DNA of 64,000 nucleotides from an uncultured Photobacterium sp. (lineage in GTDB: Bacteria; Pseudomonadota; Gammaproteobacteria; Enterobacterales; Vibrionaceae), in NCBI RefSeq assembly GCF_947502415.1, contig NZ_CANMZV010000004.1:1-64000 (forward strand), given 5' to 3'. The translations under genes and the position numbers were made by a program. The notes under the pieces were generated by a model. It had not been told where the DNA came from. It worked only from the letters and a program-made list of their open reading frames with translations, and ran no database searches. Below are positions 10,101 through 17,833 of the stretch, in pieces. The number at the start of each line of letters is the position of its first letter. Positions within the stretch are counted from its first letter, which is position 1.

Positions 10101-10517
10101 AACAAAAGTACAAACCGTTTTTTCATTCCATTCAGCACCAAAGTGCTTGATCTAGATTCAAGTGCAATTCGAGCAACAGTGAAAGTGGCAGATAAAAGCA
10201 TCAACTACTACCACGGTCCAAGCAAAATCCAAGATCTGCAGTGGCCACCACAAAATGGAAACTTCAATGTCAGCATCACAATTCAAGATGTGACAGATGA
10301 AGGAAAACAGCATGTATTAAGTAAAAATGGCCAATGGGCGATATACCGACTGTTCGGAGATTCAACATTAACAAATGCTCATAACGGTAGCTTTGTAAGT
10401 GATATTAAAGTCTCTGGTCGTGAATTGAGCCTACGTATTACACCACTAACTCAAAGTAATCCATTTACTTTACCAGAGCTGTATAACTTTACGCTTCCAA
10501 AAAACATCGTTCTATAA
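7119..10517 (+). CDS. tssM: T6SS inner-membrane protein TssM (IcmF/VasK)
   Basis: TssM is the large inner-membrane protein that spans the periplasm and binds TssJ and TssL. The 1132-aa product has two N-terminal membrane helices (about 13-31 and 38-60), a cytoplasmic domain with an intact Walker A motif GNKGAGKS (about 100-107), a third membrane helix near 405-425 (ITFAVLTLFGGGYFLRQ) and a long periplasmic part ending in the IcmF C-terminal beta domain. The intact P-loop suggests the ATP-binding form. It lies 20 bp after the vasL-like gene and ends 32 bp before the Lrp-type regulator. Confidence 0.96.
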   Translation: MFKKNLARNPVFLSTLVAGITLAALLTTYYIWFTQTNLWYLLGPVFATVCLYVAFNVTLWIKKRRSYKAQQLETEEEALAMVIRPLLANAGKKPVYLLLGNKGAGKSQFLQTSNAIKPMDKSRTVKNDFFEWFESESAVYIKPDQRLTFQEVSSADAILWNTLLEEIILNRPRKPLAGCMFFIDFEFLIVHESEQVDYTLTTLLKRLESIGEETASAIPLYLIITKLDKLEGFKEYVQFSPLKSSVEYLTIPLKDAKGTLLEYYRDSYRNLVKVMEANALDSSSHSNDTDEKQAILSFPKQFELCQEEINTVIERLNAMNQGCYHLDIREIFFSSSLQGGRKYNLLAKSCSNYFNLPIIASEHTHLSETPYFTRFLVDSQILPEADFAGENKTYLRRIQRNSQFAITFAVLTLFGGGYFLRQALDSNLRVINQLIEVEDRTKEAKSSRSFDTYLTNASKSVSPAYQAWLSGNQAIDEELVTMKVSRLEATTKIAYKALLHEISTQLMPVIEQGYRIQLTQSQDDVTKALQLLKGYLMLKDPSKRDIRFLRKQTFNVLSQQSKHPETVNKAMEYLDAYLRTPFAPVAINMDLVRATRRSLLAKSNVDLVYAKLLQQASNIDLGTLDIQRAVGFNFNNIFNEQLNNERLTIDKIYTSTGFNTFYRPRVDLMSEYVIADNWVLGLSNHVVPTKEEQEVFKDKVRKKYTDDYISYWRNALSELKVKRYNNIGDLTNAIDLISGPSSPMTTVLKQVYANTQFSPTGDKAALLANNSTKLQAVLETTAELAEEAIKPDYLLMSRVEQAFRLLNRLQISETPNTPTPWEETITALSRVRTYIKDIADSPNAQMAALAATRSRMNSSEADPLIRLKQIAQKSPEPVRSWLLDVVNQAWSVMITEASKGIQTQWYSEVYSKFRQIGLEKYPFNITATEEISLEDFELLFAAGGVLDMFIQKNFSPFYDTNLWTPKRVDGEIMPLSSELLVQMKNYNVIRDTLINKSTNRFFIPFSTKVLDLDSSAIRATVKVADKSINYYHGPSKIQDLQWPPQNGNFNVSITIQDVTDEGKQHVLSKNGQWAIYRLFGDSTLTNAHNGSFVSDIKVSGRELSLRITPLTQSNPFTLPELYNFTLPKNIVL

Positions 10518-10549
10518 CCACAATAATTACAATGCTAGGGGCCAGCACA

Positions 10550-10999
10550 GTGTCAAATATGAATTTACAAGGATTGGATAAGTTAGATCGTAAAATTCTT
10601 TCAAATCTTCTTTCTAACGGTCGAGAAACAATTGCCAACCTATCACGCAATGTAGGCTTATCACGTACAGCAGTAGCTGAACGTATTAACCGATTAGAAA
10701 AAACGGGAGTGATTAAAGGGTACACTGCGCAGATCCGTGTAGAGAATGAAAATAGGAAAGCCGCAAGTTATTTGCTTATTTCTTGTGAAAGGGGCAAAAA
10801 AAATGAGGTTAGTGAAGCACTTAAAGAACTTCCAGAAGTACGTTTAACTAGTATCGTAGGCGGAACCTACGACATAATCTCATTAATTGAGGCACCTGAT
10901 CTTCAATCTATTCATAACCTTTGTAACGAAATCGAGTCATTTAACGGTATCCACTCTCTGAACACGACAGTTGTATTACACCAACCTATCAACCGCTAA
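10550..10999 (+). CDS. Lrp/AsnC-family transcriptional regulator
   Basis: The 149-aa product has an N-terminal winged helix-turn-helix (LDKLDRKILSNLLSNGR, then ANLSRNVGLSRTAVAERINR) and a C-terminal ligand-binding (RAM/AsnC) domain (VRLTSIVGGTYDIISLIE). I prefer the GTG at 10550 because AGGGG lies 8 bp upstream; an ATG at 10532 and one at 10559 are alternatives without clear ribosome binding sites. Members of this family form octamers and respond to amino acids. It is 32 bp after tssM and transcribed in the same direction, so it is probably co-transcribed and could be a local T6SS regulator, though that is inference. Confidence 0.88.
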   Translation: MSNMNLQGLDKLDRKILSNLLSNGRETIANLSRNVGLSRTAVAERINRLEKTGVIKGYTAQIRVENENRKAASYLLISCERGKKNEVSEALKELPEVRLTSIVGGTYDIISLIEAPDLQSIHNLCNEIESFNGIHSLNTTVVLHQPINR

Positions 11000-11007
11000 C
11001 GTTGAAA

Positions 11008-11025
11008 ACCGCCCGAAAGGGCGGT
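11008..11025. terminator. Bidirectional stem-loop between lrp-like gene and tssG
   Basis: A perfect 7-bp stem ACCGCCC / GGGCGGT with a GAAA tetraloop lies between two convergent genes. It is only 3 bp from the tssG stop, so it can end both transcripts. The T-tract is short (TCTATT). Confidence 0.75.
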
Positions 11026-11028
11026 CTA

Positions 11029-12069
11029 TTAAGCCCCACCAATAATTTTAATTCTGTTGTCTTTATTAGTTGGCATTCCTAACCACATCGTTTGTCCCAA
11101 GCTATTCCCGCTGCCCTGCCCTAGCCTATTGACAGGAATAGTCTCTGTATTAACTGAAAGCTTTAAATCCCAGGCTATAGGATCACGTAAAATAAACCTC
11201 ATCAACCCAACCAATGTTCGGTGCAATTCGCGACCAGGCAAAAAATCCATGTATGTTTCAAAATTAATATCATCAATACATAAGTTAAATTTCCCAGTTA
11301 CATCCGGCATACTGTGGCCGAGATGTAAATCATGCCCCAAAACACAATTTATATAATTTAGACGATTTCGCTGAACCGGAGCTATTTCGACTCGTCGGTA
11401 CACCCACTCTTCAATTCGAACATCATTCAAAGAAAAATAATGCGCAACAATACCTGAAATAAGCTTAGGAGAACGCGTACGAGTAGATAACTGATTCACA
11501 TACGAAAGCAACTTAGCGCGATCCAGCTCAGCGGCTTGATTTTCATCAATCTCACCAGATAATCCGACCAAGTTAAGCATTCGCCCAGAAAAAGGATCCT
11601 TAGCACCACTTTGATATTGAATATGATAGCGATATTTTTTCCAAACTCGATAAAGTAATGAAATATAGCGATTATGGAAAAAATCAAAAAAATCTTTAAC
11701 AGGATTATCATCAGGATCACGACCTGCTAACTTCTCTGTATAAGATGAAGGCAAAGGTGAAGTAGAACCATGCAAACCTAAAAAATTAACTTCAACGTGT
11801 GTATAAGTGCAATTATCACGTTCCATCTGAGTAACATACTCAACATCACTTTTGGGAAAACCAAGCTTAGGCGACACACTAAATTGAATGTATTCATGCG
11901 TAAAATAGTTATTTTCTCCTACAGCACAATAATCCAAACCAGGCTGAGCCTGATAATGCTTTTCCAATAGAGAAATCGCTTGAAAAAAGCTGAATTCATG
12001 AGGCTTATCAACAATTTCATTGATCATAGAATTGTCTGCTGCCCGATTAAGCTTGACCATTGATAACAC
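11029..12069 (-). CDS. tssG: T6SS baseplate protein TssG (ImpH/VasB)
   Basis: TssG pairs with two TssF subunits in the T6SS baseplate wedge. The 346-aa product contains the family opening HEFSFFQAISLLEKHY, a LGLHGSTSPLPSSYTE segment and the C-terminal LGQTMWLG motif. The start is uncertain: ATGs at 12069 and 12060 overlap the end of tssF by about 40 bp, while an ATG at 12027 gives the common 4-bp ATGA overlap and begins MINEIVDKPHEF. It is the last gene of the long leftward operon. Confidence 0.94.
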   Translation of the reverse strand: MLSMVKLNRAADNSMINEIVDKPHEFSFFQAISLLEKHYQAQPGLDYCAVGENNYFTHEYIQFSVSPKLGFPKSDVEYVTQMERDNCTYTHVEVNFLGLHGSTSPLPSSYTEKLAGRDPDDNPVKDFFDFFHNRYISLLYRVWKKYRYHIQYQSGAKDPFSGRMLNLVGLSGEIDENQAAELDRAKLLSYVNQLSTRTRSPKLISGIVAHYFSLNDVRIEEWVYRRVEIAPVQRNRLNYINCVLGHDLHLGHSMPDVTGKFNLCIDDINFETYMDFLPGRELHRTLVGLMRFILRDPIAWDLKLSVNTETIPVNRLGQGSGNSLGQTMWLGMPTNKDNRIKIIGGA

Positions 12070-13772
12070 TCGCCCGTGTGTTCATCAAACACTTCAAGTT
12101 CAGTAAAGGAGTTGATGGTTGAGTACAAGCGAATGAACTCATTAAGTACACTCGCCATTAAATACATATCACCTTCATTTACAAAAAAACTTGAATTAGT
12201 CGTCAACCTGAACTGAGTGCCACGTACGGCAACCCCCCGAAACACTCTATCGATTGGTGTCATAGCCGAAGCCTTAATACCATCAAGGCGCTGTAGCGAT
12301 GCGCGATGTGCTTGCCTATCTACACGGGAATGGAAATCGTAAGTCGACAGTAAAACCTTCAATACGTCAATATTTACGAGAGATAAATAGTTTAGTGACA
12401 TGTTTGCGATAAGCTGCCACTGCAACTCCCCATTCACTTGAGGGCTAACGGATTGAGTCGGCTTCGTAATATTAGTAAACGTCACATAAGTTGGGGATTT
12501 GTGCGTAGGGTACGTAATATCACCAACAGACAAACGTTCAGCCAGATCAGCATTACTACATACCAACTTCATCAATACAGTTTCAGTACCGAGATCTGCG
12601 ATATCATTATTATGAGTATGGAAGGAAATATAACGTTCTAATCCTCGACCATTCACGCGTTCACTTACTTTCGTCTTGTAAAAATCACACTTATCGCGCT
12701 GGTTAACCTGATGTTCGAAAGACTCAAATTCGATGAGCTTCTTACGTTTGCGCTCCTGCTTACTCCAACTATCGACCTCTTCAATAGAATAAACTTCATA
12801 ATGATCTTGACTGTGGCTCTGAGGACGCACTTTGTATTCATTACGTCGGTGTTCAAGTCGAATTGGGTCCCCATCTTTAGCGAACAAATTCACGGCCGGA
12901 GTGCAATGTAAACGCAAATGTTTATCTTTCAGAACCACTTCACCAGGAAGAGCACGATTAAAAACAAATGACATTTTTACTGTCGAACGTTGTGGTATCC
13001 CCTTAAGCCACTCAAGTCCTTTCACATCAAAGAACATAAATTTCTCTGGTAGTGAAAAGTACTCTTGCAGCAGACGATATCCCGCAAAAGAGCTTTTGCC
13101 ATATGGAAGAATTGCTTCATCATCTTGAAAACCAACAGGTACGACTTGCTTAGCTGGAATTCTGTGCTTATATCCCCCCCCAACATCTAACTCGACATAA
13201 TCGAGATAACGAAATAACCACAGATACAAGGTCCGCGTGATAAACAAATCACCATGAATATGAAAGCGCAACGTATCAAGTTTAATACGCGACAGCTCTA
13301 AACCATGCTCAGTTGAAATAGTGACATGCACAGATGAATTAGTTCGGCTATTACTTTGTTCTATTTGACGAATACGAATTGGATGCAAAGCCACATCATA
13401 ACAGGTACGAAATAGACACTGCGTACCTTCAACCTGCTCACTCGCCATCTCTGTGCCACGTTCCGCGATTGTTTTCTCAGTCACGCTCCCTGAATGCGGC
13501 TCTAACTCAGAAATACACATCGACGGAACCGAGCGCATATAATGAGGCCAAAGCAGCGTCATCAAAGATTGAGTAAGCTCAGGTAACTCATCGTCGATTT
13601 TTTCTCGTACTCTTCCTGTTAAAAACGCAAAACCTTCAAGCAAACGCTCAACATCAGGATCGAATGTTCCCTCTGATAGGAAATGTGTAAGTTTGGGATG
13701 GTACTTGGCAAACTCACTACCGGCTTCTCGCAGATAGGTCAATTCGTCCTGAAAGTATTTACTGCTACTCAC
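12024..13772 (-). CDS. tssF: T6SS baseplate protein TssF (ImpG/VasA)
   Basis: TssF is the main wedge protein of the baseplate. The 582-aa product has the standard start KYFQDELTYLREAGSEFAKY, followed by HPKLTHFLSEG and the DPDVERLLEGFAFLTGRVR segment, then LWPHYMRSVPSM. Its length is as expected. It lies 11 bp after tssE and overlaps tssG. No defect is seen. Confidence 0.95.
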   Translation of the reverse strand: MSSSKYFQDELTYLREAGSEFAKYHPKLTHFLSEGTFDPDVERLLEGFAFLTGRVREKIDDELPELTQSLMTLLWPHYMRSVPSMCISELEPHSGSVTEKTIAERGTEMASEQVEGTQCLFRTCYDVALHPIRIRQIEQSNSRTNSSVHVTISTEHGLELSRIKLDTLRFHIHGDLFITRTLYLWLFRYLDYVELDVGGGYKHRIPAKQVVPVGFQDDEAILPYGKSSFAGYRLLQEYFSLPEKFMFFDVKGLEWLKGIPQRSTVKMSFVFNRALPGEVVLKDKHLRLHCTPAVNLFAKDGDPIRLEHRRNEYKVRPQSHSQDHYEVYSIEEVDSWSKQERKRKKLIEFESFEHQVNQRDKCDFYKTKVSERVNGRGLERYISFHTHNNDIADLGTETVLMKLVCSNADLAERLSVGDITYPTHKSPTYVTFTNITKPTQSVSPQVNGELQWQLIANMSLNYLSLVNIDVLKVLLSTYDFHSRVDRQAHRASLQRLDGIKASAMTPIDRVFRGVAVRGTQFRLTTNSSFFVNEGDMYLMASVLNEFIRLYSTINSFTELEVFDEHTGECYQWSSLIGQQTIL

Positions 13773-13783
13773 AAAAGCTCCTA

Positions 13784-14194
13784 TTAAACATTGAATTGCC
13801 CATCAACACCCATGAACACATTGATAGACATTGGCACTTTGCCTCCGTTATGTAAGACTTCGCCACTAATACCAAAGCTAAGTAGTAAAGGGTTATGATG
13901 ATCTTGTCGATACTGAACTTCAACACCCTGTAGCCTTGGTTCGAATTTCTCTACTGTTGTACGGATATTCTGTTGTAAATGACGGACCAAGTTCGTGTTA
14001 TTCGCCAAGACATCATTAAAATCTGGAAGCCCATATTCACCATCAATCAAAGCATTTCCAGCATGAGTATTTAACAAATCGGCAAGATGCAAATGAATCG
14101 ACTCAACCAAATGCTGATGAGAGACAACTTTCTCGTAACAGTTTTTAGGTTCCCCTAACTCAATACGCTCAAGGAGACGATAACCTTTTTCCAT
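13784..14194 (-). CDS. tssE: T6SS baseplate protein TssE (gp25-like)
   Basis: TssE is related to phage T4 gp25 and nucleates sheath assembly on the baseplate. The 136-aa product has the gp25 pattern LLERIELGEP, then the VESIHLHLADLLNTHAGNA helix and YGLPDFND, and it ends with the beta strands of the fold. It begins only about 10 bp after the T-tract of a strong terminator that separates it from tssC, so its expression, like that of tssF and tssG, should depend on read-through or an unrecognised promoter. Its ribosome binding site (AAGAG) sits directly behind that T-tract. Confidence 0.93.
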   Translation of the reverse strand: MEKGYRLLERIELGEPKNCYEKVVSHQHLVESIHLHLADLLNTHAGNALIDGEYGLPDFNDVLANNTNLVRHLQQNIRTTVEKFEPRLQGVEVQYRQDHHNPLLLSFGISGEVLHNGGKVPMSINVFMGVDGQFNV

Positions 14195-14204
14195 ACTGAA
14201 CTCT

Positions 14205-14240
14205 TAAAAAAAAAAAAGCGATCAGAGTGGCCTGATCGCT
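14205..14240 (-). terminator. Strong intrinsic terminator between tssC and tssE
   Basis: On the minus strand a perfect 9-bp stem AGCGATCAG / CTGATCGCT with a 6-base loop is followed by an unbroken run of 12 T (12 A on the plus strand at 14205-14216). It lies inside the tss operon, after tssC and before tssE. Confidence 0.88.
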
Positions 14241-14252
14241 CATCATAACAAC

Positions 14253-15731
14253 TTAGTTCTGATCTAGTTTACCTACTAGAGATAGGTCAAAACTGGCCCC
14301 CATGTACTTGAAGTGAGGACGGACAGACATCGACACTTTGTACCAACCGGGATCGCCATCAACATCAGATACTTCAATCTTCGCAGCACGTAATGGACGA
14401 CTACCACGAATTTCTGCAGGTGGGTTCTCTTGGTTAGATACATACTGACGAATCCACTTATTCAGTTCGATTTCTAAATCAGTGCGATCTTTCCATGAGC
14501 CGATTTGCTCACGTTGTAGCACTTTAATGTAATGTGCCAATCGGTTGATAATGAACATATAAGGCAATTGAGTGCCTAGTTTGTAGTTCATTTCCGCTTG
14601 TTTGCCTTCTGGCGTATTTGGAAACACTTTTGGCTTCTGTACTGAGTTCGCAGAGAAAAATGCTGCGTTATCAGAACCCTTACGCATCGTTAGTGCGATA
14701 AAGCCTTCTTCAGCAAGTTCGAACTCACGACGATCAGAAACTAGAATCTCAGTTGGGATCTTTGTTTCAATCTGCCCCATTGATTCATAGTTGTAAACAG
14801 GCAAGTCAAATACAGCACCGCCGCTTTGTGGACCGATAATGTTTGGACACCAACGGTACTTCGCGAACGACTCACTAATCTTGGAGGCTAAAGAATAAAC
14901 AGAGTTACCCCATAGGTAATGATCGTGACTGTCCGTTACCATCTCATTGTAATCAAACGCTTTAATTGGGTTATCTTCAACCGAATATGGATTACGCAGC
15001 ATAAAGCGAGATGTACATAAACCGACGTAGCGAGCATCTTCATGTTCACGGAATGAACGCCATTTCGTGTACTGAGGCCCTTCAAAAACAGACTTAAGAT
15101 CTTTTAAGTTTGGTAGATCCTCATAGCTATCTAGACCAAAAAACTTAGAAGATGCAGATGTGATAAATGGTGCGTGAGACATTGCGCCCACGTTCGCCAT
15201 GTATTCCATCAGTTTAATGTCTGGAGATGATGCTGATAGCTGATAATCACAAATTACTGCACCAACTGGTTTACCACCGAATTGGCCATATTCACGAGTG
15301 TAAATTTGCTTATATAAGCCTGATCTCACAACTTCAGGCGCATCTTCGAAATCATCTAGAACTTCATCTTTCTTCGCCGAAAGAAGTTCAATTTGAATAT
15401 TCTCACGAAACTCTGTGTGGTCAACAAGGTACTTCAAACCACGCCAACTTGATTCGATCGCCTGAATTTCTTCACTATGAAGAATCGCATCAACCTGTTT
15501 AGAAAGCTTTTGATCAATTTCAGCAATCATTAGATCAACAAGAGACTGATCAACTTTGCTAGTCACGCTGGTACTTAGTAACTCACCGATGAACGCTTCA
15601 ACGCCACGTTTCGCAATATCAAAACCTTCGTCACTTGGCTTCAAACGAGTTTCATTAAGAATACTGTCTAAAAGTGAACCCGATTCTGCAAGGGCGGCAT
15701 CTTGTTCTGGAGCTTGTACTTCTGCAGTCAT
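14253..15731 (-). CDS. tssC: T6SS contractile sheath large subunit TssC (VipB)
   Basis: TssC forms the contractile sheath with TssB and is disassembled by ClpV after firing. The 492-aa product contains the standard family blocks: SSWRGLKYLVDHTEF, the PVGAVICDYQLS segment, the FAKYRWCPNIIGPQSGGAV block and the C-terminal LRAAKIEVSDVDGDPGWY followed by VRPHFKYMGASFDLSL. The gene is 9 bp downstream of tssB, the usual pairing, and is followed by a strong terminator. Confidence 0.97.
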   Translation of the reverse strand: MTAEVQAPEQDAALAESGSLLDSILNETRLKPSDEGFDIAKRGVEAFIGELLSTSVTSKVDQSLVDLMIAEIDQKLSKQVDAILHSEEIQAIESSWRGLKYLVDHTEFRENIQIELLSAKKDEVLDDFEDAPEVVRSGLYKQIYTREYGQFGGKPVGAVICDYQLSASSPDIKLMEYMANVGAMSHAPFITSASSKFFGLDSYEDLPNLKDLKSVFEGPQYTKWRSFREHEDARYVGLCTSRFMLRNPYSVEDNPIKAFDYNEMVTDSHDHYLWGNSVYSLASKISESFAKYRWCPNIIGPQSGGAVFDLPVYNYESMGQIETKIPTEILVSDRREFELAEEGFIALTMRKGSDNAAFFSANSVQKPKVFPNTPEGKQAEMNYKLGTQLPYMFIINRLAHYIKVLQREQIGSWKDRTDLEIELNKWIRQYVSNQENPPAEIRGSRPLRAAKIEVSDVDGDPGWYKVSMSVRPHFKYMGASFDLSLVGKLDQN

Positions 15732-15740
15732 AGTGTCCTC

Positions 15741-16247
15741 TTACTCTTCTTTCGCTGTTTCGCCTTCGCCAAGCTTCAGCTCTTCTAGTAATTTCTGACG
15801 TGCTTCCTCGTCCTGAAGGACGGCAGCAATTTTCTTACGGAAAGCCGGTACATTACCCAACGGGCTTTTCAGCGCTACAAGTGCTTCACGTAGCTCTAAA
15901 AGACTGTTTAGCTCAGGTACATTTTGCGCCACTACTTCTGGCGAGAAATCCTTCATATTTTTAAAAGTTAGATCAACACTAAGTTGTGCACCGTCTTCAT
16001 CAGTTAAACGATTATCAACGTTTACCTTTACGTTTGGCGCGCAACCTTCTAGCACTTCATTGAAGTTATCTTTATCGATATTAATAGGCGTACGTTCTTC
16101 GATAGGGGTATCATCTGTTCGAGCAGTAAAATCCCCAACTACCATCATACTCAACGGCAATTCGACATCATCTTTGACATCGCCTGTAGCAGGTACGTAG
16201 CGAATATTGATGCGCTCTTTAGGAGCAACCGAGCCATCACGTGACAT
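15741..16247 (-). CDS. tssB: T6SS contractile sheath small subunit TssB (VipA)
   Basis: TssB pairs with TssC in the sheath. The start at 16247 (MSRDGSVAPKERINIRY) has an AAGGA ribosome binding site 7 bp upstream and agrees with the family; a TTG at 16265 only extends it artificially. The 168-aa product has the family signature ELPLSMMVVGDFTAR and the segment around SVDLTFKNMKDFSPEVVA that contacts TssC. It ends in an acidic tail (EGETAKEE). tssC follows after 9 bp. Confidence 0.96.
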   Translation of the reverse strand: MSRDGSVAPKERINIRYVPATGDVKDDVELPLSMMVVGDFTARTDDTPIEERTPINIDKDNFNEVLEGCAPNVKVNVDNRLTDEDGAQLSVDLTFKNMKDFSPEVVAQNVPELNSLLELREALVALKSPLGNVPAFRKKIAAVLQDEEARQKLLEELKLGEGETAKEE

Positions 16248-16273
16248 AATTAGTTCCTTTTCCAATTGTAGTG

Positions 16274-17833
16274 CTAGTTATAAATAGAGGTCCACTCTTG
16301 ATATTTTTCCGGCATTTGGTCCTTATTGGGATATAACGCCGTTAATGTTGCCTCTGCAAGAGAGTCCAACTGTAAACACAAGTGCGGTTCCCAACTGGCA
16401 AGATCCATCTCCGCTCGTACCGACCAAATCTTCTCGAGATATGGTAAGCACAAAGGAAAGAGTCCCACACAGTGGTAAGCTTTTATCATTTGTAAATGCA
16501 GCATAAATTGCCCGCGACCAGAGCCGTCTTTCTCAAGTCGCTGTGCGATATTTGCTACACATTCCCCTAAGGTTTCGAGAGAGACATCATCCATCGACGA
16601 TAACTCATCCTCAGTCAAAACCACCGTTTGTAATGGAGTATGACTCGAAGACGAAGAAGATAATCCCGAAGACAACCAATCAAGCGTTGCTTCATCGGCA
16701 AAGGGAATAGCATTGCTAAACTGAAGTCGCTCGATTCCAGGCAGTGACTTAGTAAACTGAATCACTTCCTGCTTGACAGCTAAAGCTGCACCTTCCCGGC
16801 CGAGATTATTGAGCATCTGAAAAACAAGAAAATGCCCTGTCAGCCAAAATGGCACATCCGTCATGGTACGCTCAAGGCGCTTAATCGTATCCGCATCAGT
16901 CTCTTGTTTCGCTTTGTCGCGATAGTTTGCTTGCTGATCATTAGAAACCGCTAAAGCTAATGGCGTACGGTTATCTTGATCGTATCCTGGCAACTCATCG
17001 ATATCACACCACGTCAAATAGCGGTGAATTCGATACGCCAAAGGTGCACCAATATCAGCATGTAAAATAGCTTCAGCAACATTCTTTAAGCTGCGCTTTG
17101 ATGCACTTGGTGTTGAAAAATCAGTATCAACATCCAGCTCAGCTCGCACCGGCTTCACAACTGGCGGAGCTGCAGGTGATGGTATAGTTGTTACAGGTTT
17201 AGCCGCTTCTACCAAGGTGTTTTCTACAACCTGTGTTTCTGGAGACGGAGTCAGCTCTGACTCTGCAATTGGTTCCCCAACGTGAACCAACGATGCTCTC
17301 TCCATTAACGAATTAATTACAGCTCGAATTGCAAAAAAATCGACATCCGCATCAGGAAACGCATCACTATACTGACGCTGGATCTCACCTACCAAATCAG
17401 TACATCGAGACAGCTGCTCCCACGAAGTTTGCTCAAGAGCAATCTTCGGTAATGCATTTTCTAGCTGGGTCACAAACCACTCGAGTGCACCATCCCGACC
17501 ACGTTTGCGCCGTGGGAATAACGCACTACTATAATTGCTAATAGCGTGAATAATTAACGTTAACCCTTGTTCTAAGCCATCAAACTTATCCAGCTCAACC
17601 ATTGCCCGGCTGATATAGCAGAATGCTTTAAGATCTTTACTGTGTTGTGTCAGAACTTCTGTTGCATGTGTTTGCACTACATTCCAGTCGACAGTTTCAC
17701 CGAATAAAGAACCAAATTTCTTTATTTCGGCCTCCATCATTTCATAGCAAAACTCGTATCGTGCATCGTCACCTACAGGTTCAGATTCACTAATTGGCAC
17801 TAAATAGGTTTCGATGCTAATCGTGTTCATCAT
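16274..17833 (-). CDS. tssA: T6SS cap protein TssA (ImpA/VasJ)
   Basis: TssA primes tail-tube and sheath polymerisation and caps the growing end. The 519-aa product has an N-terminal ImpA domain (about 1-160, including YLVPISESEPVGDDARYE and RGRDGALEWFVTQLENALPK), a Pro/Ala/Val-rich linker, and a C-terminal VasJ-type helical domain (about 260-519). The AAGGACGT ribosome binding site lies at the end of the upstream kinase gene, with which it shares one base. tssB follows 26 bp downstream. Confidence 0.92.
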   Translation of the reverse strand: MMNTISIETYLVPISESEPVGDDARYEFCYEMMEAEIKKFGSLFGETVDWNVVQTHATEVLTQHSKDLKAFCYISRAMVELDKFDGLEQGLTLIIHAISNYSSALFPRRKRGRDGALEWFVTQLENALPKIALEQTSWEQLSRCTDLVGEIQRQYSDAFPDADVDFFAIRAVINSLMERASLVHVGEPIAESELTPSPETQVVENTLVEAAKPVTTIPSPAAPPVVKPVRAELDVDTDFSTPSASKRSLKNVAEAILHADIGAPLAYRIHRYLTWCDIDELPGYDQDNRTPLALAVSNDQQANYRDKAKQETDADTIKRLERTMTDVPFWLTGHFLVFQMLNNLGREGAALAVKQEVIQFTKSLPGIERLQFSNAIPFADEATLDWLSSGLSSSSSSHTPLQTVVLTEDELSSMDDVSLETLGECVANIAQRLEKDGSGRGQFMLHLQMIKAYHCVGLFPLCLPYLEKIWSVRAEMDLASWEPHLCLQLDSLAEATLTALYPNKDQMPEKYQEWTSIYN

